This document shows, piece after piece, positions 39,810-48,010 of a stretch of DNA of 64,000 nt. The notes beneath the pieces are model-generated. The model was given only the letters and a program-made list of their open reading frames with translations, was not told the DNA's origin and did no database searches. Made by a program: the position numbers and the translations under genes. Source of the DNA: Bryobacterales bacterium (lineage in GTDB: Bacteria; Acidobacteriota; Terriglobia; Bryobacterales; UBA6623); the NCBI GenBank assembly GCA_022824585.1, contig JAJDZN010000072.1, positions 1-64,000 of the forward strand, read 5' to 3'. Numbering within the stretch: the first letter of the stretch is position 1; each line of letters begins with the position of its first letter.

Positions 39810-42800
39810 ATGACCCTGCGATTGTTGCCTCTTGTGGCGCTGCTGGCGGCCAGTCTGTCGGCCCAGACCAAGCTCCTTCGATATCCCGACATCCACGGCG
39901 ACCGCGTCGCGTTCGTGTACGCTGGCGACCTCTGGACCGCATCGAGCCAAGGCGGCCGGGCCGTCCGGCTGACTGCCCATCCGGGCCTCGAGTTGTTTCC
40001 GAAGTTCTCGCCGGACGGCAGGTGGATCGCGTTCACGGGGCAGTACGACGGTGACGAGCAAGTCTATGTGGTTCCCGCTGACGGCGGCGAACCGCGACAA
40101 CTGACGTACTACCCCGCTCGCGGCCCGCTGGCGCCGCGCTGGGGCTACGACCACCATGTGTACGGCTGGACCCCCGACGGAGCAGCCGTGCTGTTCCGTT
40201 CGACCCGCGAGTACTGGGGGGCCAAGGACGGCCGGCTCTACACGGTGCCGCTGGACGGCGGGCTGCCCTCGGCTCTGGCCATGCCGGTATCAGGCGCGGG
40301 GGACATTTCCTCGGACGGCAAGCGCGTGGCGTATGCTCCGTTGTTCCGGGATTTCCGCGCTTGGAAGCGCTATCAGGGCGGCTGGGCCCAAGACCTGTAC
40401 ATCTTCGACTTGGACAGCGGCACGGCCGAGCAGATCACGGACCATGTCCGCAGCGAGCGCGACCCGATGTGGATCGGCGCTGACGTGTACTTCGCCTCCG
40501 ACAGCGATGGCACGCTCAACCTGTACCGCTATTCCACGAAGACCAAGCAGACGCGGCAGCTCACTCGCGAAACGGTCTGGGACGTGCGCTGGCCATCGAG
40601 CGACTCGCGCGGTCGCATCGTTTACGAGCTCAACGGGGAACTGCGCGTCTACGACACCAAGGCCGGCAAGTCCCGCGCGATCTCGATCAGCGTTCCCAGC
40701 GACGGCGTCGCGAGGCGGCCGAGACGCGTCTCGGCGGCCGACAACGTCGAAGACTATTCGCTGAGTCCGAAAGGCAAGCGCGCGGTGTTCAGCGCGCGCG
40801 GCGACATCTTCACGGTTCCGGCCGAAAAGGGCCCGACCCGGAACCTCACCAAGTCGTCCGATGCCCATGATCGCTCGCCGAGCTGGTCGCCCGATGGCAA
40901 GCGGATCGCGTTCGTGTCGGACATGTCGGGCGAACAGCAGGTCCATGTCATCGACCACATGGGCGGCATCTCGGAGCAACTGACGGAGAGGGCAAGCGGT
41001 CGGTTGTACAGCTTGGTCTGGTCTCCGGACTCCGAGCGGATCGTGTTCTCCGACCAACTGGGCAAGGTGTACGTGCTGGACGTGGCGACGAAGCAGGTCA
41101 AGGAGATCGCGGACGAGCCGCGCGGCAGGATCACCGATTACGAGTGGTCGCCGCGCGGGGGCTATCTGGCGTTCACCGTCAGCGTGGCTTCCCGTGTCAA
41201 CTCGATCTTCATTTGGGATGCCGCCGCCGACAAGCTGCACCAAGTCGGGGGTGCGATGTTCGAGGAATTCCTCCCTGTCTGGGGGAAGAAGGGCGACTTC
41301 CTGTACTTTCTCAGCGACCGTGAGTTTTCGCCGCTGATCTCAACCACGGAATGGAACTTCGCGACGAACCGCCAGACCGGAATCTTCGCCCTCGCCCTCC
41401 GCAAGGATGTGGCGCATCCGTTCCCGCCGCAGAGCGATGAGGCCGAACTCGACGAGGAAGAAGCCAACGATGACGGCGACAAGTCAGGCGACAGCGGCGA
41501 GACGGAATCCGCCGCCGAGGACGGAGACGAGCCGGAAGAAGGGCCCCTTGAGATTGATTTCGACGGACTCGGCGACCGTGTCGCCCGCCTGCCGCTGCCC
41601 GCGGACAACTATCGCGGCTTGGCCGCTGTGGAAGGGTCCTTGCTCGTGCTGCAGGACGGGCCGTTCTACTACGGGCGGAGTTCCGGCGTTGAGGCGAAGG
41701 TCAAGATTTTCGACCTCGAAGAGCGCGAGTTCAAGACAGTCACCGAGGCTGGCGGCTTCGCGCTCTCGGCTGACGGCAAGAAGCTGCTCGTCCGCAAGGG
41801 GGCGGGCTTCAGGCTGGTGGACGCCAAGCCCGACGCCAAGGATGCTAAGACGATCTCCACTGGCGGGATGGAACTCGACCTGGTGCCGAGCGAGGAGTGG
41901 ACCACCATCTTCAACGAGGTCTGGCGGAGATATCGAGACTTCTTCTACGTCGAGAACATGCACGGCTACGATTGGCCGGCCCTTCGTGACCGGTATCGGC
42001 CGTGGCTGGCGCATGTCAAGCACCGCTCGGACCTCAACTACGTGATTGGCGAGATGATCGCCGAATTGAATGTCGGGCATGCCTACATCTCCGGCGGGGA
42101 CTACGAGACTCCCGACCGCCCGAAGGTCGCGTTGCCGGGGGCGGAGTTCGAACTGGACGCGGGCAGCGGCCGCTACCGGATCTCCCGCATCTTGCGCGGT
42201 CACAACGAGGAAGACGAGTACCGCGCTCCTATGACCGAGATCGGCGTGGATGCGCGGATCGGGGATTACGTGCTCGCCATTGATGGCGACGACCTGCTGG
42301 CCGGCACGAATCCGTACCGCCTGCTCCGCCACAAGGCGTCAAGGCCGGTGGAGCTGACGCTGAGCGACACGCCCAGCCCCGACGGAGCGCGCAAGGTGTC
42401 GTACCGTCCCATCACGGACGAGTCCAACCTGCGCTACTTGGGCTGGGTGGAGGCCAATCGCGAGGCAGTCTCGGATGCCACCGACGGCAGGGTCGGCTAC
42501 CTGCACGTGCCTGACATGAGCTCGCGCGGCATCAGCGAGTTCATCAAGTGGTACTATCCGCAGCTCCGCAAGGAAGGCTTGATCGTGGACGTGCGCGGGA
42601 ACGGGGGCGGAAACGTATCGCAGATGTTGATCGAGCGGCTCCGCCGCAAGCTGCTCGGCACGCGCTTCTCCCGGACGATCGACGACTTCCGCACGTATCC
42701 GGGCGAGGTGTTTCTCGGGCACCTGGTTTGCCTGGTGAGCGAGAATTCCGCCTCGGATGGCGACATTTTCGCGGCGCGGTTCAAGCAGGCGGGCCTCGGT

Positions 42801-43094
42801 CCGCTGATCGGCAAGCGTTCTTGGGGCGGGGTGATCGGCATTACCTCGCACGGCCCCTTGATGGACGGCGGGGACGTGCGCGTGCCGGAGTTCGCGACCA
42901 ATGCGGTGGATGGCTCTTGGATCATCGAAGGACACGGCGTCGACCCCGACATCGTCGTGGCAAACGATCCCGAGGCCGTCATCGCCGGCCGGGACCAGCA
43001 GTTGGAGCGGGCCATCGAAGAGGTGCAGCGAAAGATTCGCGAGGAGCCGCGGCCGCTGCCTCGGCGACCAGAGGACCCCGTGAGGGTCCCCTAG
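39810..43094 (+). CDS. Exported Tricorn protease (S41-type)
   Basis: 1094 residues with a signal peptide (LRLLPLVALLAASLSAQ). Two N-terminal propellers are seen through repeated TolB/WD-like phrases (FSPDGRWIAFTG, SWSPDGKRIAFVSD, VWSPDSERIVFSD, EWSPRGGYLAFTV). The C-terminal half has the core domain, a PDZ domain and the S41 protease domain (GLIVDVRGNGGGN, and the nucleophile context SENSASDGD). Tricorn degrades peptides, using the propellers as gates. Residues about 543-582 are an acidic insert of Asp/Glu/Ser between propeller and core, which is unusual. The short gap and same direction suggest cotranscription with the secreted TbpB-like protein (10 bp). Confidence 0.93.
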   Translation: MTLRLLPLVALLAASLSAQTKLLRYPDIHGDRVAFVYAGDLWTASSQGGRAVRLTAHPGLELFPKFSPDGRWIAFTGQYDGDEQVYVVPADGGEPRQLTYYPARGPLAPRWGYDHHVYGWTPDGAAVLFRSTREYWGAKDGRLYTVPLDGGLPSALAMPVSGAGDISSDGKRVAYAPLFRDFRAWKRYQGGWAQDLYIFDLDSGTAEQITDHVRSERDPMWIGADVYFASDSDGTLNLYRYSTKTKQTRQLTRETVWDVRWPSSDSRGRIVYELNGELRVYDTKAGKSRAISISVPSDGVARRPRRVSAADNVEDYSLSPKGKRAVFSARGDIFTVPAEKGPTRNLTKSSDAHDRSPSWSPDGKRIAFVSDMSGEQQVHVIDHMGGISEQLTERASGRLYSLVWSPDSERIVFSDQLGKVYVLDVATKQVKEIADEPRGRITDYEWSPRGGYLAFTVSVASRVNSIFIWDAAADKLHQVGGAMFEEFLPVWGKKGDFLYFLSDREFSPLISTTEWNFATNRQTGIFALALRKDVAHPFPPQSDEAELDEEEANDDGDKSGDSGETESAAEDGDEPEEGPLEIDFDGLGDRVARLPLPADNYRGLAAVEGSLLVLQDGPFYYGRSSGVEAKVKIFDLEEREFKTVTEAGGFALSADGKKLLVRKGAGFRLVDAKPDAKDAKTISTGGMELDLVPSEEWTTIFNEVWRRYRDFFYVENMHGYDWPALRDRYRPWLAHVKHRSDLNYVIGEMIAELNVGHAYISGGDYETPDRPKVALPGAEFELDAGSGRYRISRILRGHNEEDEYRAPMTEIGVDARIGDYVLAIDGDDLLAGTNPYRLLRHKASRPVELTLSDTPSPDGARKVSYRPITDESNLRYLGWVEANREAVSDATDGRVGYLHVPDMSSRGISEFIKWYYPQLRKEGLIVDVRGNGGGNVSQMLIERLRRKLLGTRFSRTIDDFRTYPGEVFLGHLVCLVSENSASDGDIFAARFKQAGLGPLIGKRSWGGVIGITSHGPLMDGGDVRVPEFATNAVDGSWIIEGHGVDPDIVVANDPEAVIAGRDQQLERAIEEVQRKIREEPRPLPRRPEDPVRVP

Positions 43095-43097
43095 ACT
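43092..43097 (+). promoter_or_regulatory. -10-like hexamer of the TbpB-like protein gene
   Basis: TAGACT, 7 nt before the ATG at 43105 and overlapping the Tricorn stop codon. It could give a leaderless transcript in addition to read-through from the protease gene. Confidence 0.3.
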
Positions 43098-43104
43098 AAG
43101 CTCG

Positions 43105-45438
43105 ATGTCGTTTGTTGCGTCGCAGCCCCCCTCATACAACCCCGCTTCGGCACGTCGGCACGGCGGTTGCCCTCGCAGCTCGATAGTGCCTCGACTGGCT
43201 GTTGGGATCGGCCTTTCGGCCTTGCTCGCCGCGCTCGTGCCGGTGCCGCGCCTAGCCGCCCAATCGGCAGAGACGACCGGTGGCGCAGCGGTGGTGTCCG
43301 GCGCCAGGGCCGTGCGGGCTCACACTTCGCCTCCGATCGTCGCCGCGGAAGTCACCGACCTGACAGTGACGCGAACGCAGACTTCCACAGAAGAGTTCGA
43401 CGTCTTCGTGGACACGTTGATTGCATCTCTCCAGTTCGGCAGCTTCGGGATCGGGCGGGCCTTGGGCAGCGACCCGGCCAATGACGGATTGATCCTGCCG
43501 TTGGACCTGCCCACGCCATTTTCCATCGGCGAGCCCGCGGGGACGAATCCTTCCGAAGGCTTGCTGTTTTGGTCCGGCAGCGCCTTCGCGCGCGACGTTA
43601 GCGGGACCGCGACCGATGGTCACGCCGTCCTTGGCGAGGTCGAGATCTCGATCGCGAGCTATGCCGATCCCCGCGCCAATGTGTCGTTCTTCGACCTCTT
43701 CGACCTCAACACAGGAGCTTCGAGAGCGGAATTCGAGTGGACGGACGTGCCTGTACAGGACGGTGCCTTTAGCGCTGGCACGGAAGGCGATGCGGTGCAG
43801 GGCAGGTTCTACGGCCGGAGCCACATCGGCGTGGGAGGCATCTTTCAGAGCGATGGACTGATCGGCGCGTTCGGGGCCCAGCGCGAGCATCCTGAAGCGC
43901 TCACGGTCGTGGAGGTCGGGCCCACCGCGCCGCCCTTGGGCCCGCTGCCCGCGGCGACACGGCTCCTGGGCGTAGTCTTGGGTGGACCGCCGGCGTTGCA
44001 CGAGCCCATGATTGGGGGGCAGGCGGAATTGGACTCGCCCCTGACCGACGTGCCCGTACCGTTAGGACCGTCGTCTCAAGGTGCGATCGACATCGGCGAG
44101 ATGAGCTTGAGCGTGCGCGGGGTTGTCGGTGGCGGTAGCGGCGACCACGGCCAGCTCTCCATGACCTTGCGGGTCGGTCTGGGGCTTGGCGATCTGCTGC
44201 CGGCCACGCTCAGCATGAGAGCGGAAGGCCTGGCGGGCCAGGATGGCCAAGCCGGATACTCGGCCCTCACGAGCACGATCGAGTTCGACTTGGGGCAGGG
44301 GCCCCAGCCGTTTCCAGAGGGTATCGAGGCGACCACGCTGACCGCAGGAGGGTTCGGATTCCTCACGAGTCCGACGGCGAGCGTTGCCCGCTGGAATGGC
44401 GTGTTGCAGGCTGAAGACATCAGCGACTCGCGCTGGCGGGGCAGTCAGGTCAGCGGGGATGTCTCCATCAGCGTGCATCTGGCGCCAGAGCCAGCAGTAA
44501 ACGTAGAGTTCTCCAACTTGTCCGACCAAGGCTCCGGTCGTGCCCTCGAGAGCATCTCTTGGACGTCGATCCCCGTTTCGAAGGGGAACTTCGTTGCAGA
44601 GGACGGTGCCAACCTGTTGCAGGGGGTCTTCGCGGGCTTGGACGGCACGAGCGTGGCGGGCATATTCCAGTGGGACGGCCTGTCAGGAGGATTCGCCGCG
44701 TCGAACATGAGCCGAGCCGTTCCGTTCCTCCCGGTCGGCCAGAGCTCGCCGGACGCGGTCGGCGAAGACGTCCGGCTGCATGTGAGCGTCCCTTCGCTCG
44801 ATGCCCAGCGCGGCATCATCGGCTCCATCGCGGAGGTCTCAACCATCGAGGGCCTGCTGCTGGGCGCGAGGCCCGAGGATCCCGCCGGGATGATCCAAGG
44901 CGTCCGGATCGAGCAGCTGCAGCTGGCGGACTTGCCGATCGGGGGTGTCGCGTCCGATGTCAACGGCCTTGGCGGCTGGCTTGAGGAGGGCTACTTCGGC
45001 GCGGCTGGGATCTATCGCGCCGACGAAGATCTCGTCCAGCGTCGCTGGGCTTCCGCGGCGCTGATGGTGGGAACCGGCTCGTCTTCCAACCCGCCCGATG
45101 TGAGCGCCACATGGACGGGCGAGATGGTTGGCATCGACACCAGCGGGTCGGCGACGGACGGAAACCTCGTCCGCGGCGATGCCAGCATCAGCCTGAGAAC
45201 TGCAACCTACCTGCTAGCGACGGTTTCCCTCACGGGCATCGTTGACCAGGCGAGCGGCCGGACGCGGCCCGACATGTGGTGGGGCGGCATTCCGGTGTTC
45301 AATGGCAGCTTCGAATCCTCGACCTCGCACCACGAGATCGCGGGCAGGTTCCTGGGGCCGGACCATCGCGAGGTGGCCGGCACGTTCGATTGGTACAGGA
45401 TTCAGGGTGCGTTCGGAGCCCGGATCTCGGCACCGTAG
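43105..45438 (+). CDS. Secreted protein with three TbpB-like beta-barrel modules
   Basis: 777 residues. A signal peptide lies late (PRLAVGIGLSALLAALVPVPRLAAQ), so the true start could be nearer to it. Three modules of about 104 residues repeat at 156-260, 429-532 and 669-773. Each follows W-x-G ... V-x-G-[ED]-[VA]-[ES]-I-S, then a G-x-[SG]-R stretch, W-x-x-[IV]-P-V-x-x-G-x-F, G-x-F-x-G and V-x-G-x-F-x-x-x-x-[IL]-x-G-x-F-[GA]-A. The F-x-G ... V-x-G-x-F ... G-x-F-G-A ending is the hallmark of transferrin-binding-protein B type barrels and Slam-dependent surface lipoproteins. The linkers are unlike anything I know. It may be a surface ligand-binding protein; no lipobox is visible and no TonB receptor is adjacent. 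Confidence 0.7.
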   Translation: MSFVASQPPSYNPASARRHGGCPRSSIVPRLAVGIGLSALLAALVPVPRLAAQSAETTGGAAVVSGARAVRAHTSPPIVAAEVTDLTVTRTQTSTEEFDVFVDTLIASLQFGSFGIGRALGSDPANDGLILPLDLPTPFSIGEPAGTNPSEGLLFWSGSAFARDVSGTATDGHAVLGEVEISIASYADPRANVSFFDLFDLNTGASRAEFEWTDVPVQDGAFSAGTEGDAVQGRFYGRSHIGVGGIFQSDGLIGAFGAQREHPEALTVVEVGPTAPPLGPLPAATRLLGVVLGGPPALHEPMIGGQAELDSPLTDVPVPLGPSSQGAIDIGEMSLSVRGVVGGGSGDHGQLSMTLRVGLGLGDLLPATLSMRAEGLAGQDGQAGYSALTSTIEFDLGQGPQPFPEGIEATTLTAGGFGFLTSPTASVARWNGVLQAEDISDSRWRGSQVSGDVSISVHLAPEPAVNVEFSNLSDQGSGRALESISWTSIPVSKGNFVAEDGANLLQGVFAGLDGTSVAGIFQWDGLSGGFAASNMSRAVPFLPVGQSSPDAVGEDVRLHVSVPSLDAQRGIIGSIAEVSTIEGLLLGARPEDPAGMIQGVRIEQLQLADLPIGGVASDVNGLGGWLEEGYFGAAGIYRADEDLVQRRWASAALMVGTGSSSNPPDVSATWTGEMVGIDTSGSATDGNLVRGDASISLRTATYLLATVSLTGIVDQASGRTRPDMWWGGIPVFNGSFESSTSHHEIAGRFLGPDHREVAGTFDWYRIQGAFGARISAP

Positions 45439-45441
45439 CGT

Positions 45442-45458
45442 CCGGCGCCTCGCGCCGG
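45442..45458. terminator. GC-rich hairpin between convergent genes
   Basis: A perfect 7-bp stem CCGGCGC/GCGCCGG with a CTC loop lies 3 nt after the TbpB-like stop. No T tract follows, so it is at best a weak or factor-assisted terminator for this gene and for the opposing SPFH operon. Confidence 0.35.
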
Positions 45459-45501
45459 TCCCCCATGCCGGTGCCGGTTGCGCCAGCGGCGGCCCGGCCT
45501 C

Positions 45502-46014
45502 TCAGTAGACCGGCGTCCCGTACGGCACCGGCGTCTCGACGCGCTGAATCTCGCTGACCCTCGCAATCTTCCAGACCTCGCCGGCTCGCTCGAGGAAGAT
45601 CTGCTGAACCTCGTTGCGGTCCGCGTAGACATACTCCACTCGCACTTGGGCCTCTGGGCCGGCCTCTTCGGGCGCGTTCATGGCGATGCCCTTGATGTCC
45701 CTGTTGCGCTCGCGGAGGAATTCCGAGAAGCGCTCCGGCCCCATCTCTTCCATGCTCTGGCGGAGCGTGCGTTCCATCTGTCCCGTGTAGCAGTCCAAGT
45801 AATCGTCTACCAGCCCGTCCCGGGCAGCGTCGAGCATGGAATAGATCACATCCCGCGGTTCTTCCGGCCTGGAAGAGCCGAGGCCCAAGAAGCCGCTGTC
45901 GTCGCTGCCGCCAAAGTTCAGGCGCTCGAACCCGCCCTGGTACCAGGCGATGATCGCCAAGCCGGCAACGATGACCGTGACCGTGACTGCCTGCGCCTTC
46001 GCATCCTTGCTCAT
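45502..46014 (-). CDS. Small membrane-anchored protein with NTF2-like domain, end of the SPFH operon
   Basis: 170 residues. One N-terminal helix (AVTVTVIVAGLAIIAWYQGGF) anchors a C-terminal domain: RDVIYSMLDAARDGLVDDYLDCYTGQMERTLRQSMEEMG, then EAQVRVEYVYADRNEVQQIFLERAGEVWKIARVSEI. This helix-then-sheet pattern resembles the NTF2-like fold, which often binds small ligands or other proteins. I do not recognise a named family. The ATG overlaps the stop of the second HflK-like gene (ATGA), so it is translationally coupled to it. Its constant partners suggest that it is a part of the SPFH/metal-pump complex, which is inference. Confidence 0.75.
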   Translation of the reverse strand: MSKDAKAQAVTVTVIVAGLAIIAWYQGGFERLNFGGSDDSGFLGLGSSRPEEPRDVIYSMLDAARDGLVDDYLDCYTGQMERTLRQSMEEMGPERFSEFLRERNRDIKGIAMNAPEEAGPEAQVRVEYVYADRNEVQQIFLERAGEVWKIARVSEIQRVETPVPYGTPVY

Positions 46015-47003
46015 GGCAGCGACGACTGGCGACTGCTGCCCCGCCGGATGATGTTCAGGTCGAGATTGCCGTCCTCGTCGACGATCGTCTTGCGCAGGCG
46101 CGGCAGTATCTCTTCCATCGTCTCCAGGAACAGGCGGCTGCGCGTCACTTCGGGGTTCCGAGCGTATTCCGAGGCCAGTTTCTCGAATCTGGCGGCGTCG
46201 CCCCGAGCCTGCTGGACGCGGCGTTCGCGGTAGCCGTGTGACGCGGACAGCATCTGCTGCGCCTGCCCGCGCGCCCGGGGAAGGATGTCGTTGGCGTAGC
46301 CCTCGGCTTCGTTGACGATCCGCGCGGAATCCGCCCTGGCCGATGCGACGTCCCGGAAGGCATCGGCCGCCTCCGCTGGCGGGGTGACCGAGCGGATGTT
46401 CACGGTCGAGAGCACGACCCCTAATCCGTGGCGGTCGATCAGCTCTTGCGACTGCCGCCGCACTTCCTCTTGGATCGCGATCTTCTCCGTCGTGAGGACC
46501 TCGTCCACCGCCCGGGTGGAGATCTGCCGCTCGAGAGCGGCTTCGACGGCGTTCGCGACCGCTAGGTCGACGTCGGCCGACCGGAACAGATAATTCGCCG
46601 GTTCGGCGATGCTGTATTGCACGACCGCTCGTACGTTGAGGATGTTCTGGTCGCCGCTGAGGAACTGGGAGAGCACGGGGTCGGCAGGCAGGGCGTTCGC
46701 CTCGTCGGCCAGCTCGCCCCCGATGAACGCGCGCTTCAACTCGCGGACCTTCAGCTTGTACACCTGTCCCACGGGCCACGGCCAGTGCCAGCCGACGCCG
46801 GGCATGACCTGATCGTTCGACAACGCCCCGAAGGTTGTCAGCACGGCCTGTTGCTCGGTGCGAATCACGTAGACGCCCGAGAACAGCCACAGCGCCGCGA
46901 GAGCGCCCGCCAAGTGGCGTGCCGAAACCTGCCGCAGGCTCTCGCCGAGCGGCCCGCCGGACGGGCTGTCGGTCGCCGGAGACGGGTGCGCGTGCTGGTG
47001 CAT
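46011..47003 (-). CDS. Second HflK-like SPFH protein
   Basis: 330 residues from the ATG at 47003. It has a short His-containing N-terminus (MHQHAHPS), a membrane helix (LAGALAALWLFSGVYVI), then a prohibitin/SPFH domain: RTEQQAVLTTFGALSNDQVMPGVGWHWPWPVGQVYKLKVRELKR, NILNVRAVVQYSIAEPANYLFRSAD, TVNIRSVTPPAEAADAFRDVASARADSARIVNEAEGYANDILPRARGQAQ. The last part is the coiled-coil helix of HflK and stomatin-like proteins. HflK/HflC rings form large membrane chambers around FtsH in known bacteria; no ftsH is present here. It ends in a coupled ATGA overlap with the small NTF2-like gene and starts 9 bp after the HflC-like stop. Confidence 0.88.
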   Translation of the reverse strand: MHQHAHPSPATDSPSGGPLGESLRQVSARHLAGALAALWLFSGVYVIRTEQQAVLTTFGALSNDQVMPGVGWHWPWPVGQVYKLKVRELKRAFIGGELADEANALPADPVLSQFLSGDQNILNVRAVVQYSIAEPANYLFRSADVDLAVANAVEAALERQISTRAVDEVLTTEKIAIQEEVRRQSQELIDRHGLGVVLSTVNIRSVTPPAEAADAFRDVASARADSARIVNEAEGYANDILPRARGQAQQMLSASHGYRERRVQQARGDAARFEKLASEYARNPEVTRSRLFLETMEEILPRLRKTIVDEDGNLDLNIIRRGSSRQSSLP

Positions 47004-47011
47004 GGCCGGTG

Positions 47012-48007
47012 CTATTGCCCCCTCGTCAGCAGACGCAGCAATTCTGAGTCGGCGCTGAGGATCACGGTCGTGTCCTCGTCCAGGGCCTTGCGGTAGGCTT
47101 CCAAGGTCCGCGTGAGCTTGTAGAAGGACTGGTTGCGGGAATAGGCCGCGCCATAAACGCGAGCGGCAGCCGCGTCGCCTTCGCCCTTGGTGGTCTCGGC
47201 CTCCTTGTACGCCTTGGCTAGGATTTCCTCCTTCTTCCTGTCGGCTTCGGCCCGGATTCGCAGGGCCTGCTCCTCGCCCTCGGCGCGGTACTGCCGGGCG
47301 ATCCGCTCGCGCTCGGCGCGCATGCGGGCGTACACGCTCTGCTTGTTCTGCTCCGGCAGGTTGAGCCGCTTGAGGCGCACGTCGGCAATGCTGATGCCGT
47401 ACTCCTCCAGCGCTGCCGTACCGCTGCGCTCGGCCAACTTGTCGAGCACTTCCTCGGTCTTGACCTGTTTCGGCGACGTCGAGACGATTTCTTCCAAGTC
47501 GAGATTGGCGATCGTCGCCGCCAGGCCGGACCAAACCAGGTCGTGCAGGCGCATTTCGGCCGCTCTCTCGTTGCCGACAGCCTGCACGAACGCCTGCGGG
47601 TCGGCGATCTGCCACAGGGCATAGGTGTCGATGCTCAGGTTCTTCTTGTCCTTGGTCAGGAATTCCGAGCGCGGGGGGTTGTAGACCCGGAGCCGCCGGT
47701 CGAAGAGCTGCACTTGCTGCAGCAGGGGCACCTTGATGCTCAGGCCCGCGTCGGTAACGGTACGGACTGGCTTGCCCAATTGCGTGACCAGGGCGAACTC
47801 TGTCTCGCGCACCGTGAACAGGGCTGACCAGGCCAGGACCGCCACTCCCAGCGCCAGCAGCAGGTTGCGGTTGCGCTGCACCAGCCCGCGCCAGTCGAAC
47901 GGCTCCTTGGGAGCGTGGTCGTGATGGTGCCCGTGCGCATGCTGCTCGTCCCCGTGCTTGTGGTCATGGGAATGGCCGTGGTCGTGTGTGTGGTGGTGGT
48001 CGTGCAT
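47012..48007 (-). CDS. HflC-like SPFH protein with histidine-rich cytosolic tail
   Basis: 331 residues. The first 31 residues hold 16 histidines plus 5 aspartates, then a linker, one membrane helix (NLLLALGVAVLAWSALFTV) and the HflC/SPFH domain: RETEFALVTQLGKPVRTVTDAGLSIKVPLLQQVQLFDRRL, LSIDTYALWQIADPQAFVQAVGNE, ADVRLKRLNLPEQNKQSVYARMRAERERIARQYRAEGEEQALRIRAEADR and the coiled-coil end. In HflC the N terminus is cytosolic and the SPFH ring is periplasmic, so the tail would face the cytosol. Such a tail can bind Zn, Ni, Co or Cu. The next gene upstream encodes a metal-pumping P-type ATPase with an SPFH end, 3 nt away. Standard HflC lacks this tail. Confidence 0.9.
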   Translation of the reverse strand: MHDHHHTHDHGHSHDHKHGDEQHAHGHHHDHAPKEPFDWRGLVQRNRNLLLALGVAVLAWSALFTVRETEFALVTQLGKPVRTVTDAGLSIKVPLLQQVQLFDRRLRVYNPPRSEFLTKDKKNLSIDTYALWQIADPQAFVQAVGNERAAEMRLHDLVWSGLAATIANLDLEEIVSTSPKQVKTEEVLDKLAERSGTAALEEYGISIADVRLKRLNLPEQNKQSVYARMRAERERIARQYRAEGEEQALRIRAEADRKKEEILAKAYKEAETTKGEGDAAAARVYGAAYSRNQSFYKLTRTLEAYRKALDEDTTVILSADSELLRLLTRGQ

Positions 48008-48010
48008 GGT

